Shown: positions 25,546 to 38,199 of the stretch, piece after piece
Position numbering within the stretch: position 1 is the first letter of the stretch
Layout of the letters: every line of letters begins with the position of its first letter
Origin: Calliopsis andreniformis
Lineage: Eukaryota > Arthropoda > Insecta > Hymenoptera > Andrenidae
Length of the DNA: 64,000 bases
Direction of reading: 5' to 3'
Assembly: GCF_051401765.1 (NCBI RefSeq)
Contig: NW_027480423.1
Coordinates: 13,144,001-13,208,000, forward strand
Notes under the pieces: model-generated
The model's input: the letters and a program-made list of their open reading frames with translations, nothing else
Database searches by the model: none
What the model was told of the DNA's origin: nothing
Program-made: the position numbers and the translations under genes

Positions 25546-27263
25546 AGTCAACGCCAGAAGCATAAAATACAATAAAGATGCAACAGTTTTTCCATCGTTT
25601 TACAGGAATAACTGCAACCAGTGTGAATGTACTGGTCATTTCTACGTTCCGGTTAACCTAGGCTTCACTCTAGGGCGTTGCTCCACCTGATCGAATAGTT
25701 AGGGCCTTAGATGTCAACGCCCGAAGCATTACATACAAAATAAATAGAACAGTTTTTCCATTGTATCAAACGAATAATTGCTACCAGTGTGAAAGTTATG
25801 GTCATTACTACGTTCCGCGCAACCTGGGCTTTACTCTAGGGAGTTGTTCCACCAGATGGAATAGTTAGGGCCTAAGAAGTCAACGCCAGAAGCATAAAAT
25901 ACGATATAAATACAACAGCTCTTCCATCGTATAAAGCAAATAATTGCAAGCAGTGTGAAAGTTATGGTCATTTCTACGTTCCGGGCAACCTAGGCTTCAC
26001 TGTATGGCGTTCTTCCACCACATCGGATGGCTACGGCCTCAGAAGTCAACGCCTGAAGTATAAAATACAATAAAATACAACAGTCTTTCCATCCTATAAC
26101 AGGAATAATTGCAACCCGTGTGAAAGGGATGGTCATTTCTACGTTCCAGGCAACCTAGGCTTCACTCTAGGGCGTTGCTCCACCAGATCAAACAGTTAGG
26201 GCCTAAGAAGTGAACGCCAGAAGCATAAAATACAATATAAATACAACAGTTTTTCCATCATATAAAACGAATGATAGCAACCAGTGTGAAAGTTATGGTC
26301 ATTTCGACATTTCGAGCAACCTAGGCTTCACTCTAGGGCGTTGCTCCACCTGATCGAATAGTTAGGGCCTTAGAAGTCAACGCCCGAATCATTAAATACA
26401 AAATAAATAGAACAGTTTTTCCATTGTATCAAACGAATAATTGCTACCAGTGTGAAAGTTATGGTCATTTCTACTTTCCGGGCAACCTAGGCTTCACCCT
26501 AGGGCGTTGCTCCACCAGATCGAATAGTTAGGGCCTTAGAAGTCAACGCCCGAAGCATAAAATACAAAATAAATAAATCAGTTTTTCCATCGTATAAAAC
26601 GAATAATTGCTACCATTGTGAAAGTTATTGTCAGTTCTACGTTCCGGGCAACCTAGGCTGCACTCTAGGGCGTTGCTCCACTAGATCGAATAGTTAGAGC
26701 CTTAGAAGTCAACGCCCGAAGCATAAAATTCAAAATAAATAAAACAGTTTTTCCATCGTATAAAACGAAAAATTGCAAACAGTGTGAAAGAAATGGACAT
26801 TTCTACGATCCGGGCAACCTAGTCTTCACTCTAGGGCGTTGCTCTACCAGATCGAATAGTTAGGGCCTTAGAAGTCAACACCCGAAGCATAAAATACAAA
26901 ATAAATAGAACAGTTTTTCCATCGTATAAAACGAATAATTGATACCAGTGTGAAAGTTATGCTCATTTCTACGTTCCGGGCAACCTAGGCTGCACTCTAG
27001 GGCGTTGCTCCACTAGATCGAATAGTTAGGGCCTTAGAAGTCAACGCCCGAAGCATAAAATACAAAATAAATAAAACAGTTTTTCCATCGTATAAAACGA
27101 AAAATTGCAAACAGTGTGAAAGATATGGACATTTCTACGATCCGGGCTACCTAGGCTTCACTCTATGGCGTTCTTCCACCACATCGAATAGCAACGGCCT
27201 CAGAAGTCAACGCCAGAAGCATAAAATACGATATAAATACAACAGCTTTTCCATCGTATAAAA
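25546..27263. repeat. 1.7-kb block, middle copy of the 12.4-15.5 kb segment
   Basis: It is collinear first with 12440-13665 (offset 13106) and then with 14461-15485 (offset 11778). The left copy therefore contains an additional 1328 bp (8 monomers) internally. Markers are the same as in the left copy. Beyond 27263 it continues with AACGAATAATTGCAACC, whereas the left copy reads AACAAATAATTGCAACC. Confidence 0.86.
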
Positions 27264-28270
27264 CGAATAATTGCAACCAGTGTGATAGTTATGCTCATTT
27301 CTACGGTCCGGCAACCTAGGCTTCACCCTAGGGCGTTGCTCCAACAGATTGAATAGTTAGGGCCTTAAAAGTCTATGCCCGAAGCATAAAATGCAATAAA
27401 AATACAACAGTTTTTCCACCGTATAACAGGAATAATTGCAACCAGTGTGAAAGTAATGGTCATTCCTACGTTCCGGGCAACCTAGGTTTCACTCCAGTGC
27501 GTTGCTCCACCAGATCGAATAGTTAGGTCATAAGAAGTCAACGCCAGAAGCATAAAATACGACATAATTACAACAGCTTTTCCATCGTATAAAACGAATA
27601 ATTGCAACCAGTGTGAAAGTAATGGTCATTTCTACGTTCAGAGCAACCTAGGCGTCACTCGAGGGCATTGCTCCAACAGATCGAATAGCTAGGGACTTAG
27701 AATTCATCGCTAAAAGCATAAAATAGAATTAAAATACAACAGTTTTTCCATCGTTTTACAGGAATAACTGCAACCAGTGTGAATGTACTGGTCATTTCTA
27801 TGTTCCGGATAACCTAGGCTTCACTCTAGGGCGTTGTTCCACCAGATCGTACTGTTATGGCCTAAGAAGTCAACGCCAGAAGCATAAAATACAATATAAA
27901 TCAACAGCTTTTCCATCGTATATAATGTATATTTGCAAACAGTCTGAAAGTAATGTTCATTTCCATGTTCCGGGCAACCTAGTCTTCACTCTAGGGCGTT
28001 GTTCCACCAGATCGTATAGTTAGGGCCTAAGAAGTCACCGCTAGAAGGATAAAATACAATATAAGTACAAAAGTTTTTCCATCGTATAAAATGAATATTT
28101 GCAAACATTGTGAAAGTAATGGTCATTTCTACGTTCCGGACAACCTAGGCGTCACTCTAGGGCGTTGCTCCACCACATCTAATAGCTACGGCCATAGAAG
28201 TCTGCCCCAGATGAATTAAATACAATAAAGATGCCACAGCTTTTCCATCGTATAAAACGAATAATTGCAA
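27264..28270. repeat. Short diverged stretch followed by a third copy of the 25.0-25.45 kb segment
   Basis: 27264 to about 27840 holds three to four monomers with many private changes, such as CTACGGTCCGGCAACC, AAAGTCTATGCCC and GAATTCATCGC, resembling the left flank. 27840-28270 repeats 25021-25451 at offset 2819 (17 monomers less 3 bp). A diverged patch between homogenised blocks is consistent with insertion of flank-type sequence by exchange. Confidence 0.78.
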
Positions 28271-28760
28271 CCAGTGTGAACATTATGGTCATTTCTACTT
28301 TCCCGGCAGCCTAGGCTTCACCCTAGGGCGTTGTCCCACCAGATCGAATAGTTAGGGCTTAAGTAGTTAACGCCAGAAGCATATAATACAATATAAATAG
28401 AACAGTTTTTCCATTGTATAAAACGAATAATTGCTACCAGTGTGAAAGTTATGGTCATTTCTACGTTCCGCGCAACCTGGGCTTTACTCCAGGGCGTTGT
28501 TCCACCAGATGGAATAGTTAGGGCCTAAGAAGTCAACGCCAGAAGCATAAAATACGATATAAATACAACAGCTTTTCCATCGTATAAAACGAATAATTTC
28601 AACCCGTATGAAACTTATGGTCATTTCTACGTACCGGGCAACCTAGGCTTCAGCCTAGGGCGTTGCTCTACCAGATCGAATAGTTAGGGCCTTAGAAGTC
28701 AACGCCCGAAGCATAAAATATAAAATAAATAGAACAGTTTTTCCATTGTATAAAACGAAT
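28271..28760. repeat. Mixed monomers
   Basis: About three monomers, one with GGCTTAAGTAGTTAACG as near 16247 and 29850, and one with CTTCAGCCTAGGGCG, a variant also seen near 29480. No tandem partner was recognised. Confidence 0.7.
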
Positions 28761-29377
28761 AATTGCAACCCGTGTGAAAGTTATAGTCATTTCTACGTTC
28801 CGGGCAACCGAGGCTTCACTCTAGGGCGTTGCTCCACCAGATTAAACAGTTAGGTCCTTAGAAGTCAACGCCAGAAGCATAAAATACGATATAAATACAA
28901 CAGCTTTTCCATCGTATAAAAGGAATAATTGCAAACAGTGTGAAAGTAATGGTCATTTCTACGTTCCGGGCAACCTAGGCTTCACTGTATGGCGTTCTTC
29001 CACCACATCGAATAGCTACGGCCTCAGAAGTCAACGCCTGAAGCATAAAATACAATATAAATATAACAGTTTTTCCATCGTATAAAACGATTGATAGCAA
29101 CCAGTGTGAAAGTTATAGTCATTTCTGCGTTCCGGGCAACCTAGGCGTCACTCTAGGGCGTTGCTCCACCGCATCTAATAGCTACGGCCTTAGAAGTCAA
29201 CGCCAGAGGCATAAAGTACAATATAAATACAACAGCTTTTCCATCGTACAAAATGAATAATACCATACAGTGTGAAAGTAATTGTCATTTGTACGTTCCG
29301 GGCAACCTAGGCATATCTCTAGGTCGTTGCTCCACCAGATCGAATAGTTAGGGCCTTAGAAGTCAACGCCCGAAGCA
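28761..29377. repeat. 3.7-monomer block, repeated 1660 bp downstream (copy 1)
   Basis: Matches 30421-31037 at exactly 1660 bp (10 monomers). Private markers are TATAGTCATTTC, CAACCGAGGC, AGATTAAACAG, CCGCATCTAATAGC and GCATATCTCTAGGTCG. The copies differ at only a few sites, including CGATTGATAGC against CGAATGATAGC and TACCATACAG against TACCAAACAG. Confidence 0.9.
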
Positions 29378-30420
29378 TAAAATTCAAAATAAATAAAACA
29401 GTTTTTCCATCGTATAAAACGAAAAATTGCAAACAGTGTGAAAGATATGGTCATTTCTACGTACCGGGCAACCTAGGCTTCAGCCTAGGGCGTTGCTCTA
29501 CCAGATCGAATAGTTAGGGCCTTAGAAGTCAACGCCCGAAGCATAAAATACGATATAAATACAACAGCTGTTCCATCGTATAAAAGGAATAATTGCAAAC
29601 AGTGTGAAAGTAATGGTCATTTCTACGTTCCGGGCAACCTAGGCTACACTCTACGGCGTTGTTCCACCAGATCGAATAGTTAGGGCCTTAGAAGTCAACA
29701 CCAGAAGAATAAAGTACAATAAAAATACAACAGTCTTTCCATCCTATAACAGGAATAATTGCAACCCGTGTGAAGGTGGTGGTCATTTCTACGTTCCAGG
29801 CAACCTAGGCTTCACTCAAGGGCGTTGTTCCACAAGATCGAATAGTTAGGGCTTAAGTAGTTAACGCCAGAAGCATATAATACAATATAAATAGAACAGT
29901 TTTTCCATTGTATAAAACGAATAATTGCTACCAGTGTGAAAGTTATGGTCATTTCTACGTACCGGGCAACCTAGGCTTCACTCTAGGGCGTTGCTCCACC
30001 AGATCGAATAGTTAGGGCCTTAGAAGTCAACGCCCGAAGCATAAAATATAAAATAAATAGAACAGTTTTTCCATCGTATAAAACGAATAATTGCTACCAG
30101 TGTGAAAGTTATGGTCATTTCTACTTTCCGGGCAACCTAGACATCACCCTAGGGCGTTGTTCCACCAGATGGAATTGTTAGGGCCTAGGAAGTCAACGCC
30201 AGAAGCATAAAATACGATATAAATACAACAGCTTTTCCATCGTATAAAACGAATAATTGCAACCAGTGTGAAAGTTATGGTCATTTCTACGTTCCGGGCA
30301 ACCTAGGCTTGACTGTATGGAGTTCTTCCACCACATCGGATACCTACGGCCTCAGAAGTCAACGCCTAAAGTATAAAATACAATAAAAATACAACAGTCT
30401 TTCCATCCTATAACAGGAAT
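29378..30420. repeat. Mixed monomers between the two copies of the 3.7-monomer block
   Basis: About 6.3 monomers. 29693-29953 recurs from about 16090. A variant with GTACCGGGCAACCTAGGC followed by TTCAGCC appears here and near 28635. Together with the preceding block they would make a 10-monomer unit, but only 3.7 monomers are actually shared. Confidence 0.75.
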
Positions 30421-31037
30421 AATTGCAACCCGTGTGAAAGTTATAGTCATTTCTACGTTCCGGGCAACCGAGGCTTCACTCTAGGGCGTTGCTCCACCAG
30501 ATTAAACAGTTAGGTCCTTAGAAGTCAACGCCAGAAGCATAAAATACGATATAAATACAACAGCTTTTCCATCGTATAAAAGGAATAATTGCAAACAGTG
30601 TGAAAGTAATGGTCATTTCTACGTTCCGGGCAACCTAGGCTTCACTGTATGGCGTTCTTCCACCACATCGAATAGCTACGGCCTCTGAAGTCAACGCCTG
30701 AAGCATAAAATACAATATAAATATAACAGTTTTTCCATCGTATAAAACGAATGATAGCAACCAGTGTGAAAGTTATAGTCATTTCTACGTTCCGGGCAAC
30801 CTAGGCGTCACTCTAGGGCGTTGCTCCACCGCATCTAATAGCTACGGCCTTAGAAGTCAACGCCAGAGGCATAAAGTACAATATAAATACAACAGCTTTT
30901 CCGTCGTACAAAATGAATAATACCAAACAGTGTGAAAGTAATTGTCATTTGTACGTTCCGGGCAACCTAGGCATATCTCTAGGTCGTTGCTCCACCAGAT
31001 CGAATAGTTAGGGCCTTAGAAGTCAACGCCCGAAGCA
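30421..31037. repeat. 3.7-monomer block, copy 2
   Basis: Second copy of 28761-29377. It breaks off at GAAGCAGTACATAC, where copy 1 reads GAAGCATAAAATTC, within the start of a monomer. Confidence 0.9.
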
Positions 31038-32647
31038 GTACATACAAAATAAATAGAACAGTTTTTCCATTGTATCAAACGAATAATTGCTACCAGTGTG
31101 AAAGTTATGGTCATTACTACGTTCCGCGCAACCTGGGCTTTACTCTATTGTGTTGTTCCACCAGATGGAATAGTTAGGGCCTAAGAAGTCAACGCCAGAA
31201 GCATAAGATACGATATAAATACAACAGCTTTTCCATCGTATAAAACAAATAATTGCAAGCCGTGTGAAAGTTATGGTCATTTCTACGTTCTGGGCAACCT
31301 AGGCTTCACTGTATGGCGTTCTTCCGCCACATCGGAAGGCTACGGCCTCAGAAGTCAACGACTGAAGTATAAAATACAATAAAAATACAACAGTTTTTCC
31401 ATCCTATAACAGGAATAATTGCAACCCGTGTGAAAGGGATGGTCATTTCTACGTTCCGGGCAACCTAGACTTCACCCTAGGCCGTTGTTCCACCAGATCG
31501 AATAGTTAGGGCCTAAGAAGTGAACGCCTGAAGCATAAAATACAATATAAATGCAACAGTTTTTCCATCGTATAAAACGAATAATTGCAACCAGTATGAA
31601 ACTTATGGTCATTTCTACGTACCGGGCAACCTAGCCTTCACACTAGGGCGTTGCTCTACCAGATCGAATAGTTAGGGCCTTAGAAGTCAACGCCCGAAGC
31701 ATAAAATACAAAATAAATAGAACAGTTTTTCCATCGTATAAAAGGAAGAATTGCTACCAGTCTGAAAGTTATGGTCATTTTTACTTTCCGGGCAACCTAG
31801 GCTTCACCCTAGGGCGTTGTTCCACCAGATGGAATAGTTAGGGCCTAAGAAGTCAGCGCCAGTAGCATAAAATACGATATATATACAACAGCTTTTCCAT
31901 CGTATAAAACAAATAATTGCAACCAGTTTGAAAGTGATGGTCATTTGTACGTACCGGGCAACCTAGGCTTCACTCTAGGGCGTTGCTCCACCAGATCGAA
32001 TTGTTAGGGCCTTAGAAGTCAACGCCCGAAGCATAAAATATAAAATAAATACAACAGTTTTTCCATCGTATAAAACGAATAATTGCTACCAGTGTGAAAG
32101 TTATGGTCATTTCTACGTTCCGGGCAACCTAGGCTGCACTCTAGGGCGTTGCTCCACTAGATCGAATAGCTAGGGCCTTAGAAGTCAACGCCCGAAGCAT
32201 AAAATAGAAAATAAATAAAACAGTTTTTCCATCGTATAAAACGAAAAATTGCAAACAGTGTGAAAGATCTGGACATTTCTACGATTCGGGCTACCTAGGC
32301 TTCACTCTATGGCGTTCTTCCACCACATCGAATAGCAACGGCCTCAGAAGTCAACGCCAGAAGTTTAAATACAATATAAATATAACAGTTTTTCCATCGT
32401 ATAAAACGAACAATAGCAACCAGTGTGAAAGCTATGGTCATTTCTCCGTTCCGGGCAAACTAGGCTTCACTCTACGGCGATGCTCCACCAGATCAAACAG
32501 TTAGGGCCTTAGAAGTCAACGCCCGAAGCATAAAATACAAAATAAATAGAACGGTTTTTCCATTGTATAAAACGAATAATTGCTGCCAGTGTAAAAGCTA
32601 TGGTCATTTCTACGTTCCGGGCAACCTAGGCTTCACCCTAGGGCGTT
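31038..32647. repeat. Mosaic of blocks shared with 37.8-38.2 kb, 54.55-55.14 kb and the 18.2 / 24.0 kb segments
   Basis: 31480 to about 32070 carries CTAGCCTTCACACTAGG (31631), AAAGGAAGAATTGC and AGCGCCAGTAGC. The same CTAGCC state lies at 37936 and 54702. The later part, from about 32130, carries GATCTGGACATTTC and CTTAAATAC-like states of the 18.2 / 24.0 kb block. All are ordinary 166-bp monomers. Confidence 0.78.
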
Positions 32648-35600
32648 GTTCCACCAGATGGAATAGTTAGGGCCTAAGAAGTCAACGCCAGAAGCATAAA
32701 ATACGATATAAATACAACAGCTTTTCCATCGTATAAAACAAATAATTGCAACCAGTGTGAAACTTATGGCCATTTCTACGTTCCGGGCAACATAGGCTTC
32801 ACTGTATGGCGTTCTTCCACCACATGGGACAGCTACGTCCTCAGAAGTCAACGCCTGAAGTATAAAATACAATAAAAATACAACTGTCTTTCCCTCCTAT
32901 AACAGGAGTAATTGCAACCCGTGTGAAGGTGATGGTCATTTCTACGTTCCAGGCAACCTACGCTTCACTCTAGGGCGTTGCTCCACCAGATCAAACAGTT
33001 AGGGCCTTAGAAGTCAACGCCCGAAGCATTAAATACAAAATAAATAGAACAGTTTTTCCATTGTATAAAACGAATAATTGCTACCAGTGTAAAAGTTATG
33101 GTCATTTCTACGTTCCGGGCAACCTAGTCTTCACCCTAGGCCGTTGTTCCACCAGATGGAATAGTTAGGGCCTAAGAAGTCAACGCTAGTAGCATAAAAT
33201 ACGATATAAATACAACAGCTTTTCCATCGTATAAAACAAATAATTGCAACCAGTTTGAAAGTGATGGTCATTTCTACGTACCGGACAACCTAGGCTTCAC
33301 TCTAGGGCGTTGCTCCACCAGATCGAATAGTTAGGGCCTTAGAAGTCAACGCCCGAAGCATAAAATATAAAATAAATAGAACAGTTTTTCCGTCGTATAA
33401 AACGAATAATTGCTACCAGTGTGAAAGTTATGGTCATTTCTACGTTCCCGGCAACCTAGGCTTCACCCTAGGGCGTTGTACCACCAGATCGAATAGTTAG
33501 GGCCTAAGAAGTGAACGCCAGAAGCATAAAATACAATATAAACACAACAGTTTTTCCATCATATAAAACGAATGATAGCAACCAGTGTGAAAGTTATGGT
33601 CATTTCTACGTTCCGGGCAACCTAGGCTTCACTCTACGGCGCTGCTCCACCAGGTCAAACAGTTAGGGCCTTAGAAGTCAGCGCCCGAAGCATAAAATAC
33701 AAAATAAATAGAACAGTTTTTCCATCGTATAAAACGAATAATTGCTACCAGTGTGAATGTTATGGTCATTTCTACCTTCCGGGCAACCTAGGCTTCACCC
33801 TAGGGCGTTGTTCCGCCAGATGGAATAGTTAGGACCTAAGAAGTCAACGCCAGAAGCATAAAATACGATATAAATACAACAGCTTTTCCATCGTATAAAA
33901 CGAATAATTGCTACCAGTGTAAAAGTTATGGTCATTTCTACGTTCCGGGCAACCTAGGCTTCACCCTAGGCCGTTGTTCCAACAGATCGAATAGTTAGGG
34001 CCTAAGAAGTGAACGCCAGAAGCATAAAATACAATATAAATACAACAGTTTTTCCATCATATAAAACGAATGATAGCAACCAGTGTGAATGTTATGGTCA
34101 TTTCTACGTTCCGGGCAACATAGGCTGCACTCTAGGGCGTTGCTCCACTAGATCGAATAGTTAGGGCCTTAGAAGTCAGCGCCCGAAGCATAAAATACAA
34201 AATAAATAGAACAGTTTTTCCATTGTATAAAACGAATAATTGCTACCAGTGTAAAAGTTATGGTCATTTCTACGTTCCGGGCAACCTAGGCTTCACCCTA
34301 GGCCGTTGTTCCACAAGATCGAATAGTTAGGGCCTACGAAGTGAACGCCAGAAGCATAAAATACAATATAAATAAAACAGTTTTTCCATCGTATAAAACG
34401 AAAAATTGCAAACAGTGTGAAAGATCTGGACATTTCTACGATCCGGGCTACCTAGGCTTCACTCTATGGCGTTCTTCCACCACATCGAATAGCAACGGCC
34501 TCAGAAGTCAACGCCAGAAGCTTAAATACAATATAAATATAACAGTTTTTCCATCGTATAAAACGAACAATAGCAACCAGTGTGAAAGTTATGGTCATTT
34601 CTACGTTCCGGGCAACCTAGGTTTCACTCTACGGCGATGCTCCACCAGATCAAACAGTTAGGGCCTTAGAAGTCAACGCCCGAAGCATAAAATACAAAAT
34701 AAGTAGAACGGTTTTTCCATTGTATAAAACGAATAATTGCTGCCAGTGTAAAAGCTATGGTCATTTCTACGTTCCGGGCAACCTAGGCTTCACCCTAGGG
34801 CGTTGTTCCACCAGATGGAATAGTTAGGGCCTAAGAAGTCAACGCCAGAAGCATAAAATACGATATAAATACAACAGCTTTTCCATCGTATAAAACAAAT
34901 AATTGCAACCCGTGTGAAAGTTATGGCCATTTCTACGTTCCGGGCAATCTAGGCTGCACCCTAGGGCGTTGCACAAACAGATTGAATAGTTCGGGCCTCA
35001 GAAGTCAACGCCCGAAGCATAAAATACAAAATAAATAGAACTGTTTTTCCATCGTATAAAACGAATAGTTGCTACCGGTGTGAAAGTTATGGTCATTTCT
35101 ACGTTCCGGGCAACCTATGCTTCACTCTAGGGCGGTGCTCTACCAGATTAAGTAGTTAGGGCCTAAGAAGTCAACGCCAGAAGCATAAAATACAATACAA
35201 ATCAAAAGCTTTTCCATCTTATATAATGTATATTTGCGAACAGTCTGAAAGTAATGGTCAATTCCATGTTTCGGGCAACCTAGTCTTCACTCTAGGGCGT
35301 TGTTCCTCCAGATCGAATAGTTAGGGCCTAAGAAGTCAACGCCAGAAGAATAAAATACAATATAAGTACAAAAGTTTTTCCATCGTATAAAATGAATAAT
35401 TGCAAACATTGTGAAAGTAATGGTCATTTCTACGTTCCGCGCAACCTAGGCGTCACTCTAGGGCGTTGCACCACCACATCTAATAGCAACGGCCATAGAA
35501 GTCAGCCCCAGATGTATAAAATACAATAAAGATGCCACAGCTTTTCCATCGTATAAAACGAATAATTGCAACCAGTGTGAACGTTATGGTCATTTCTACT

Positions 35601-35996
35601 TTCCCGGCAACCTAGGCTTCACCCTAGGGCGTTGTTCCACCAGATCGAACAGTTAGGGCCTAACAAGTCAACGCCAGAAGCATAAAATACAATATAAATA
35701 TAACAGTCTTTCCGTCGTATAAAACGAAAGATAGCAACCAGTGTGAAAGTTATGGTCATTTCTACGTTCCGGGCAACACAGGCTTCATTCTAGGGCGTTG
35801 CTCCACCAGATCGGATAGTTAGGGCCTAAGAAGTCAACACCAGGAGAATCAAATACAATAAAAATACAACAGTCTTTCCATCCAATAACAGGAATAATTG
35901 CAACCAGTGTGAATGTAATGGTCATTTCTACGTCCCGGGCAACCTATGCTCCACTCTACGGCGGTGCTCTACCAGATTAAATAGTTAGGCCGTAAG
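32648..35996. repeat. 3.35-kb block, right copy of 16390-19903
   Basis: It has the same monomer order as 16390-19903 but lacks exactly one monomer (166 bp) that lies at about 18115-18280 in the left copy. The longest plus-strand open frame of the window (34341-34661, 106 codons) crosses two monomers here. It has no coding features, no relatives outside the satellite that I can recognise, and is best explained by chance. Confidence 0.87.
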
Positions 35997-37321
35997 AAGT
36001 CAACGCCCGAAGCATTAAATACAAAATAAATAGAACAGTTTTTCCATTGTATAAAACGAATAATTGCTACCAGTGTAAAAGTTATGGTCATTTCTACGTT
36101 CTGGGCAACCTAGGCTTCACCCTAGGCCGTTGTTCCACCAGATCGAATAGTTAGGGCCTAAGAAGTGAACGCCAGAAGCATAAAATACAATATAAATACA
36201 ACAGTCTTTCCATCATATAAAACGAATGATAGCAACCAGTGTGAAAGTTATGGTCATTTCTACATTTCGAGCAACCTAGGCTTCACTCTAGGGCTTTGCT
36301 CCACCTGATCGAATAGTTAGGGCCTTAGAAGTCAACGCCCGAAGCATTACATACAAAATAAGTAGAACAGTTTTTCCATTGTATCAAACGAATAATTGCT
36401 ACCAGTGTGGAAGTTATGGTCATTACAACGTTCCGCGCAACCTGGGCTTTACTCTAGGGCGTTGTTCCACCAGATGGAATAGTTAGGGCCTCAGAAGTCA
36501 ACGCCTGAAGTATAAAATACAATAAAAATACAACAGTCTTTCCATCCTATAACAGGTATAAATGCAACCCGTGTGAAAGTGATGGTCATTTCTACGTTCC
36601 GCGCAACCTAGGCGTCACTCTAGGGCGTTGCTCCACCACATCTAATAGCTACGGCCATAGAAGTCAGCCCCAGATGAATAAAATACAATAAAGATGCCAC
36701 AGCTTTTCCATCGTATAAAACGAATAATTGCAACCAGTGTGAACGTTATGGTCATTTCTACGTTCCAGGCAACCTAGGCTTCACTCTAGGGCGTTGCTCC
36801 ACCAGATCAAACAGTTGGGGCCTTAGAAGTCAACGCCCGAAGCATTAAATACAAAATAAATAGAACAGTTTTTCCATTGTATAAAACGAATAATTGCTAC
36901 CAGTGTAAAAGTTATGGTCATTTCTACGTTCTGGGCAACCTAGGCTTCACCCTAGGCCGTTGTTCCACCAGATCGAATAGTTAGGGCCTAAGAAGTGAAC
37001 CCCAGAAGCATAAAATACAATATAAATACAACAGTCTTTCCATCATATAAAACGAATGATAGCAACCAGTGTGAAAGTTATGGTGATTTCTACATTTCGA
37101 GCAACCTAGGCTTCACTCTAGGGCGTTGCTCCACCGGATCGAATAGTTAGGGCCTTAGAAGTCAACGCCCGAAGCATTACATACAAAATAAGTAGAACAG
37201 TTTTTCCATTGTATCAAACGAATAATTGCTACCAGTGTGGAAGTTATGGTCATTACAACGTTCCGCGCAACCTGGGCTTTACTCTAGGGCGTTGTTCCAC
37301 CAGATGGAATAGTTAGGGCCT
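35997..37321. repeat. Second, shorter occurrence of the pentamer higher-order repeat
   Basis: 35997-36491 equals the last three monomers of the pentamer unit, and 36492-37321 is one full unit (830 bp). The join at 35996 omits three whole monomers (498 bp) compared with 19904-20400. Private changes include CAGGTATAAATGC, TAGGGCTTTGCTCC and GAACCCCAGAAGC. Confidence 0.88.
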
Positions 37322-38199
37322 AAGAAGTCAACGCCAGAAGCATAAAATACGATATAAATACAACAGCTTTTCCATCGTATAAAACAAATAATTGCAAGCC
37401 GTGTGAAAGTTATGGTCATTTCTACGTTCCGGGCAACCTAGGCTTCACTGTATGGCGTTCTTCCACCACATCGGATGGCTACGGCCTCAGAAGTCAACGC
37501 CTGAAGTATAAAATACAATAAAAATACAACAGTCTTTCCATCCTATAACAGGAATAATTGCAACCCGTCTGAAAGGGATGGTCATTTCTACGTTCCAGGC
37601 AAACTAGGCTTCACTCTAGGGCGTTGCTCCACCAGATCAAACAGTTAGGGCCTTAGAGGTCAACGCCCGAAGCATTAAATACAAAATAAATAGAACAGTT
37701 TTTCCATTGTATAAAACGAATAATTGCTACCAGTGCAAAAGTTATGGTCATTTCTACGTTCCGGGCAACCTAGACTTCACCCTAGGCCGTTGTTCCACCA
37801 GATCGAATAGTTAGGGCCTAAGAAGTGAACGCCAGAAGCATAAAATACAATATAAATACAACAGTTTTTCCATCGTATAAAACGAATAATTGCAACCAGT
37901 ATGAAACTTATGGTCATTTCTACGTACCGGGCAACCTAGCCTTCACACTAGGGCGTTGCTCTACCAGATCGAATAGTTAGGGCCTTAGAAGTCAACGCCC
38001 GAAGCATAAAATACAAAATAAATAGAACAGTTTTTCCATCGTATAAAAGGAAGAATTGCTACCAGTGTGAAAGTTATGGTCATTTCTACTTTCCGGGCAA
38101 CCTAGGCTTCACCCTAGGGCGTTGTTCCACCAGATGGAATAGTTAGGGCCTAAGAAGTCAACGCCAGTAGCATAAAATACGATATAAATACAACAGCTT
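37322..38199. repeat. Start of the homogenised zone; block shared with 22.6, 31.5, 49.5 and 54.6 kb
   Basis: CAAGCCGTGTGAAAG lies at 37395 and at 49513 (offset 12118 = 73 x 166). CTAGCCTTCACACTAGG lies at 37936 and 54702 (offset 16766 = 101 x 166). 37488-37800 matches 22557-22870. From here rightward I found no net length change between any pair of markers measured. Confidence 0.83.

Noticed and set aside
34341..34661. Open frame of 106 codons, longest in the window, and some fifteen others of 61-87 codons on both strands
   Set aside because: All lie across satellite monomers. The unit is 3n+1, so frames rotate, and the predicted proteins are only translated monomers (repeating GHFYVPGNLG-like or IVFYASGVDF-like stretches). 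No codon bias, start context or known domain supports a gene.
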